From contig NZ_LWHB01000001.1 of NCBI RefSeq assembly GCF_001889065.1, positions 1 to 10,426 of the forward strand: a stretch of DNA of 10,426 nucleotides. Direction: 5' to 3'. Below, one piece after another: positions 7,782 through 10,426 of this stretch. Within the stretch, counting starts at the first letter, position 1. Each line of letters begins with the position of its first letter. This stretch comes from Suttonella ornithocola. Lineage in GTDB: Bacteria > Pseudomonadota > Gammaproteobacteria > Cardiobacteriales > Cardiobacteriaceae. Both the position numbers and the translations under genes were made by a program. The notes under the pieces are model-generated. The model worked only from the letters and a program-made list of their open reading frames with translations. It searched no databases and was not told where the DNA came from.

Positions 7782-8483
7782 TTAGTTAGTAGAAGTTAAT
7801 GTATTTACATCAACTGCAAGGCCTGGACCCATTGTAGTTGAAAGATAAGCTTTTTGTAAATAAACACCTTTAGCCGCAGCTGGACGCAATTTATTTACCT
7901 CATTAACCAATGCTTGTAAATTTTCAGCTAATTTAGCACTATCAAAATCTACTTTACCAATGATTGCATGAACAACACCGCCTTTATCAGCACGGAAGCG
8001 AACTTGTCCTGCTTTCGCATTTTCAACCGCTGTTTTAACATCTGCGGTAACAGTTCCTACTTTCGGGTTAGGCATCAAGCCACGAGGACCTAGCACTTGT
8101 CCCAAAGCCCCAACCACTCTCATTGCTGCCGGTTCAGCAATAACAACATCAAAATCGCTACGTCCGCCTTTGATTTCGTCAGCAAGCTCATCCATACCTA
8201 CAATATCAGCACCTGCTGCTTTAGCAGCATCTGCGTTATCACCTTGTGCAAAAACCGCTACACGAACAGTTTTACCAGTTCCATTAGGTAGTACTGCAGC
8301 ACCACGAACAACTTGGTCAGATTTGCGAGGATCAATTCCTAATTGTAAAGCCACATCTACAGACTCAACAAATTTAACTTTTGATAGTGATTTAAGTATA
8401 TCTAATGCTTCAATAACATTATATACTTTACCTACTCCCAGTTTTTCACGAATTTCTTTTTGACGTTTAGTTAATTTTGCCAT
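7782..8483 (-). CDS. rplA: 50S ribosomal protein L1
   Basis: This is L1, 233 residues (234 in E. coli), which forms the mobile L1 stalk near the ribosomal E site and helps release deacylated tRNA. The start MAKLTKRQKEIREK, the RNA-contacting FVESVDVALQLGIDPRKSDQ segment, the inserted domain II (about 70-160) with DFDVVIAEPAAMRVVGALGQ and the signature LGPRGLMPNPKVGTVT are all present. So is the late GVYLQKAYLSTTMGPGLAVD. The ATG lies three nt after the rplK stop, with GGAGG inside the end of rplK, so translation is probably coupled. In E. coli, L1 represses the rplKA message; a possible target is described before rplK. Confidence 0.99.
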   Translation of the reverse strand: MAKLTKRQKEIREKLGVGKVYNVIEALDILKSLSKVKFVESVDVALQLGIDPRKSDQVVRGAAVLPNGTGKTVRVAVFAQGDNADAAKAAGADIVGMDELADEIKGGRSDFDVVIAEPAAMRVVGALGQVLGPRGLMPNPKVGTVTADVKTAVENAKAGQVRFRADKGGVVHAIIGKVDFDSAKLAENLQALVNEVNKLRPAAAKGVYLQKAYLSTTMGPGLAVDVNTLTSTN

Positions 8484-8486
8484 AAA

Positions 8487-8915
8487 TTAGTCCTCCACCT
8501 TTAAGCCCATTGCACGTGCACTACCAGCAATCGTACGAATGCCTGCTTCAAGGTCTGCAGCTGTTAAGTCAGCTTTCTTCATTTCCACAATTTCTTCTAA
8601 TTGTTTACGAGTAATTGTGCCAACTTTTTCAGTATTCGGACGTCCACTACCAGATTTAATTCCAGCAGCTTTTTTCAAAAGAAATGATGCAGGAGGAGTT
8701 TTCTTAACGAAAGAAAAACTACGGTCACTATAAACTGTAATTACAACAGGAATAGGCATTCCTGCTTCTAAGGATTGAGTTTCAGCATTAAAAGCCTTAC
8801 AAAACTCCATAATATTAACACCATGCTGACCTAAAGCCGGACCAACTGGTGGACTTGGATTAGCTTTACCAGCAGGAATCTGCAATTTAATATAGCCATT
8901 TATTTTTTTTGCCAT
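8487..8915 (-). CDS. rplK: 50S ribosomal protein L11
   Basis: This is L11, 142 residues, the same length as in E. coli. It binds the GTPase-associated centre of 23S rRNA, the target of thiostrepton-type antibiotics, and takes part in the stringent response through RelA. The N-terminal domain has KLQIPAGKANPSPPVGPALG, including the proline-rich stretch where thiostrepton resistance arises, with no obvious change. The C-terminal rRNA-binding domain (about 70-142) has TPPASFLLKKAAG and IRTIAGSARAMGL. AAGGAG lies five bases before the ATG. It heads the rplKA pair, 40 nt after nusG and three nt before rplA. Confidence 0.99.
   Translation of the reverse strand: MAKKINGYIKLQIPAGKANPSPPVGPALGQHGVNIMEFCKAFNAETQSLEAGMPIPVVITVYSDRSFSFVKKTPPASFLLKKAAGIKSGSGRPNTEKVGTITRKQLEEIVEMKKADLTAADLEAGIRTIAGSARAMGLKVED
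8903..8910 (-). repeat. A8 homopolymer in the first codons of rplK
   Basis: Eight consecutive A residues encode part of MAKKIN, just after the start codon. The encoded residues are normal for L11, so no indel is suspected. Confidence 0.9.
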
Positions 8916-8928
8916 TTTAACTCCTTAA

Positions 8929-8955
8929 TGGGTAAAAACGCTTATAAGCTTCCCA
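8929..8955 (-). promoter_or_regulatory. Small stem in the nusG-rplK spacer, possible L1 repressor site
   Basis: UGGG (8955-8952) can pair with CCCA (8932-8929) around an A/U-rich interior that includes the palindrome GCUUAUAAGC. It ends about six nt before the rplK Shine-Dalgarno. In E. coli and many other bacteria, L1 represses rplKA by binding a short stem in this leader that imitates its 23S rRNA site. The position fits, but I cannot match the internal bases to the L1 consensus with certainty. Confidence 0.35.
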
Positions 8956-8960
8956 TTATA
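8955..8960 (-). promoter_or_regulatory. Candidate -10 box of an rplK promoter, overlapping the nusG stop
   Basis: A perfect TATAAT hexamer on the coding strand overlaps the nusG stop codon. A start about seven nt downstream would give a leader of some 33 nt for rplK. E. coli has its L11 promoter in this spacer. The -35 side is poor (best ATTTCA at 17 bp), so the hexamer may be coincidental in AT-rich DNA. Confidence 0.35.
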
Positions 8961-9492
8961 TAATTTTCTCGACTTGGTGAAATTCCAACTCGACCGGGGT
9001 TGGACGACCAAAGATTAACACCGATACTTTCATTCGACTCTTATCATAGTTAACTTCTTCAACCGTACCAGTAAAATCAGAGAAAGGACCATCAATAATT
9101 CTAAGTTCTTCTCCAATCTCAAATAAAATCTTCGGTCTGGGCTTTTCTACACCCTCTTGCATTTTTTGTATGATAGCATCAACTTCAGCTTGAGAAATGG
9201 GAGCTGGCTTTTCATGCGTCCCACCTACAAATCCTGATACTTTTGAAATGCTATTAACTAAATGCCAAGTGTCATTATTCATTTCCATCTCAACTAACAC
9301 GTAGCCGGGGAAAAACTTTCTCTGAGACACCCTACGCTTATTTTCTTTAACTTCAACAACTTCTTCTGTCGGTATCAAAATATCACCAAAGCTATCTTGC
9401 ATCCCTTCTCTTTCTATCACTTCCTGAAGTTGCCTTTTAACGTATTGCTCAAACTGAGAATAAGCTTGTAGAACATACCATTGTTTAGCCAT
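8956..9492 (-). CDS. nusG: Transcription termination/antitermination factor NusG
   Basis: NusG binds RNA polymerase across the clamp, suppresses pausing, and links polymerase to Rho or to ribosomal protein S10. The chosen ATG at 9492 gives 178 residues (181 in E. coli), starting MAKQWYVLQAYSQFEQYVKR. A GTG at 9504 is in frame but would add only four residues and push deep into secE. With the ATG, the two genes share one base (TAATG), and GGTGA lies four bases upstream. The NGN domain (about 1-115) has RKFFPGYVLVEMEMN, WHLVNSISKVSGFVGG and KPAPISQAEVDAI. The C-terminal KOW domain (about 122-178) has DGPFSDFTGTVEEVNYDKSRMKV and FGRPTPVELEF, including the phenylalanine used in S10 and Rho contact in E. 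coli. Adjacent secE is its usual partner gene. Confidence 0.97.
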   Translation of the reverse strand: MAKQWYVLQAYSQFEQYVKRQLQEVIEREGMQDSFGDILIPTEEVVEVKENKRRVSQRKFFPGYVLVEMEMNNDTWHLVNSISKVSGFVGGTHEKPAPISQAEVDAIIQKMQEGVEKPRPKILFEIGEELRIIDGPFSDFTGTVEEVNYDKSRMKVSVLIFGRPTPVELEFHQVEKII

Positions 9493-9863
9493 TACATCAC
9501 CCACTTAATCAATAGGGTTAACAACCCATCAACAATGGTTAAAAAGATTGCAAAAATTGCAACAATTACCAAAACCATCAGAGTTGTTTTAACCAACTCA
9601 TCTTTTTTAGGCCAAAAAACCTTACGTATCTCAATGCGTGCACCATGAAACAATTCTTTAATATGCACCCAATGATCTGTTAAAGTCAGAGATCCTAGTG
9701 CAAAAAACAAAGCTGCCAATACAATTAGTAAGCGAATGTACCATGGCTTAGCCGCTAAAAAAGCAGCACCTGCTAGATAAAATCCCCCTAAGAAAAATAT
9801 TACACTTAAAGCAGTAAATATTGACGATAACGGCTTTTTAGCAACATTTGTGTTTGCAGACAT
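9492..9863 (-). CDS. secE: Preprotein translocase subunit SecE
   Basis: SecE clamps SecY in the inner membrane protein-export channel. I start it at the ATG at 9863, giving 123 residues (127 in E. coli). A longer in-frame GTG/ATG reading up to 9911 would translate the T-arm of the tRNA-Trp gene (GVRVPPRL) and is not credible. Three hydrophobic spans are visible at about 15-37, 41-61 and 94-117, the three-helix form typical of gammaproteobacteria. Between the second and third lies the amphipathic surface helix, and the family hallmark EIRKVFWPKKDEL (about 78-90) precedes the third. A weak AAGAG lies upstream of the start, only 18 nt past the tRNA 3' end. It overlaps nusG by one base. Confidence 0.96.
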   Translation of the reverse strand: MSANTNVAKKPLSSIFTALSVIFFLGGFYLAGAAFLAAKPWYIRLLIVLAALFFALGSLTLTDHWVHIKELFHGARIEIRKVFWPKKDELVKTTLMVLVIVAIFAIFLTIVDGLLTLLIKWVM

Positions 9864-9881
9864 AAAGGGATCTCTTAAAAG

Positions 9882-9957
9882 TGGCAGGCGAGGAGGGACT
9901 CGAACCCCCAACCGACGGTTTTGGAAACCGCAACTCTGCCAATTGAGCTACTCGCCT
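9882..9957 (-). tRNA. trpT: tRNA-Trp (anticodon CCA)
   Basis: The full cloverleaf folds. Acceptor AGGCGAG pairs with CTCGCCT, followed by discriminator G and an encoded CCA tail. The D-arm is GCTC/GAGT. The anticodon stem GCGGT/ACCGT holds the loop TTCCAAA with anticodon CCA at its centre, and the T-arm GGGGG/CCCTC carries TTCGAGT. The length is 76 nt including CCA. It is very close to E. coli tRNA-Trp in the D-loop and anticodon loop. A tRNA-Trp between tuf and secE is the common arrangement in many gammaproteobacteria. Confidence 0.98.
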
Positions 9958-9966
9958 ATTTGAACC

Positions 9967-9992
9967 AAAGGGCAAGAATTATACACTCGCCC
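9967..9992 (-). terminator. Terminator-like hairpin after tuf
   Basis: GGGCGAG (9992-9986) and CUUGCCC (9976-9970) form a seven-pair stem with one G-U and a 9-nt loop, then UUUGGUU. The U-run is short, so it would be a weak terminator for tuf transcripts. It begins about 20 nt after the tuf stop. Confidence 0.5.
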
Positions 9993-10006
9993 AATACTAA
10001 AATCAA
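9978..10006 (-). promoter_or_regulatory. Sigma70-type promoter for tRNA-Trp-secE-nusG
   Basis: The coding strand has TTGATT (10006-10001; four of six consensus bases, including TTGA), a 17-bp spacer, and a perfect TATAAT (9983-9978). The tRNA begins 20 nt beyond the -10 box, leaving a leader of about 13 nt for RNase P to remove. It is the best promoter match in the window. Confidence 0.8.
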
Positions 10007-10012
10007 TAATAT

Positions 10013-10426
10013 TTACTCAATAATTTTAGAAACGACACCCGCACCTACCGTACGTCCGCCTTCACGAATCGCAAAGCGCAAGCCATCATCCATCGCAATT
10101 GGGTGAATGAGATTCACTTCCATCTTAATGTTATCACCAGGCATAACCATTTCTACACCTTCTGGAAGAATACATTCACCAGTAACATCCGTTGTACGGA
10201 AGTAGAACTGTGGACGGTAACCTTTTAAGAATGGAGTATGACGACCACCTTCTTCTTTTGATAAGACGTAAACTTCTGCCTCAAAACGTGTATGAGGAGT
10301 AATAGTACCTGGCTTAGCCAATACTTGTCCACGCTCTACATCTTCACGCTTGGTTCCACGAAGAAGCACACCTACGTTATCCCCTGCTTGACCTTGATCA
10401 AGCAACTTACGGAACATTTCAACACC
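10013..10426 (-). CDS. tuf: Elongation factor Tu (C-terminal part, 5' end outside the window)
   Basis: These 137 residues are the end of EF-Tu, the GTPase that delivers aminoacyl-tRNA to the ribosome. They cover the late part of domain 2 (GVEMFRKLLDQGQAGDNVGV, RGQVLAKPGTI) and all of domain 3 (FEAEVYVLSKEEGGRHTPF, GYRPQFYFRTTDVTG, VMPGDNIKM, GLRFAIREGGRTVGAGVV). The G domain lies beyond the right edge. Positions tied to kirromycin resistance in E. coli (the Gly of GGRHTPF, the Gln of YRPQF, the Ala of VGAGVV) are unchanged. Many gammaproteobacteria carry two tuf genes, and this is the copy next to tRNA-Trp-secE, usually called tufB; I cannot tell from here whether a second exists. Confidence 0.98.
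   Translation of the reverse strand, partial: GVEMFRKLLDQGQAGDNVGVLLRGTKREDVERGQVLAKPGTITPHTRFEAEVYVLSKEEGGRHTPFLKGYRPQFYFRTTDVTGECILPEGVEMVMPGDNIKMEVNLIHPIAMDDGLRFAIREGGRTVGAGVVSKIIE

Noticed and set aside
7781..7820. Possible rplJ promoter at the end of rplA (TTGATG, 16 bp, TACTAA)
   Set aside because: The -10 matches only three of six consensus bases; too weak to call, although E. coli does have a promoter in this area.
8097..8733. Plus-strand frames opposite rplA and rplK
   Set aside because: Antisense shadows of conserved ribosomal protein genes, without start signals.
9864..9911. Sixteen-residue N-terminal extension of SecE
   Set aside because: The extension translates the 3' part of tRNA-Trp; the ATG at 9863 fits the family length and has its own weak ribosome-binding site.
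9921..10106. 61-codon plus-strand frame spanning tRNA-Trp, the spacer and the end of tuf
   Set aside because: It crosses a tRNA gene and a promoter on the opposite strand and ends inside tuf; no coding evidence.
1..10426. Mobile element, CRISPR array, phage or defence genes
   Set aside because: All coding space is accounted for by conserved housekeeping genes in their usual order; no direct-repeat arrays, transposase or integrase frames were seen.

Overview
The window is a housekeeping transcription/translation cluster, read entirely from the minus strand. In transcription order (right to left) it holds the 3' end of tuf, tRNA-Trp, secE, nusG, rplK, rplA, rplJ, rplL, rpoB and the 5' portion of rpoC. 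This order is the conserved bacterial tuf-trpT-secE-nusG-rplKAJL-rpoBC block. The proteins look gammaproteobacterial: RpoB (1360 aa), RpoC, L1, L10, L11, L7/L12 and EF-Tu align by eye with the E. coli proteins almost throughout. The DNA is clearly AT-rich, so I suspect a low-GC gammaproteobacterium such as a member of the Legionellales, but that lineage guess is only an inference from composition and overall look.

Right end (about 9880-10426): the last 137 residues of elongation factor Tu are followed by a 55-bp spacer. The spacer holds a strong sigma70-type promoter (TTGATT, 17-bp spacer, TATAAT) whose -10 box sits in the loop of a terminator-like hairpin. tRNA-Trp (anticodon CCA, CCA tail encoded) follows, and secE starts only 18 nt after it.

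Middle (about 6626-9863): secE and nusG overlap by one base (TAATG). nusG-rplK-rplA follow with short gaps. The 188-bp rplA-rplJ spacer contains a 9-bp perfect hairpin and a good match to the L10 leader, the mRNA element bound by L10-(L12)n for translational feedback. rplJ and rplL follow. The rplL hinge is a GCT/GCA-rich, Ala-rich tract.

Left end (1-6625): the 162-bp rplL-rpoB spacer holds a 13-bp hairpin with a UUCG loop and a U-run, placed where E. coli has its rpoB attenuator. A second long imperfect stem lies where E. coli has an RNase III site. rpoB is complete and its rifampicin region looks wild type. rpoC starts 18 nt later and runs off the window in the bridge helix.

Together the genes supply RNA polymerase core (beta, beta'), its elongation factor NusG, the ribosomal stalk and L1 arm (L10, L7/L12, L11, L1), the translocon subunit SecE and EF-Tu. 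I see no mobile element, CRISPR array, defence system or foreign gene, and no previously undescribed system. The points worth a second look are regulatory: the overlapping promoter/hairpin before tRNA-Trp, the tRNA-secE junction, the L10 leader, a possible L1 site or promoter before rplK, and the two stems before rpoB.
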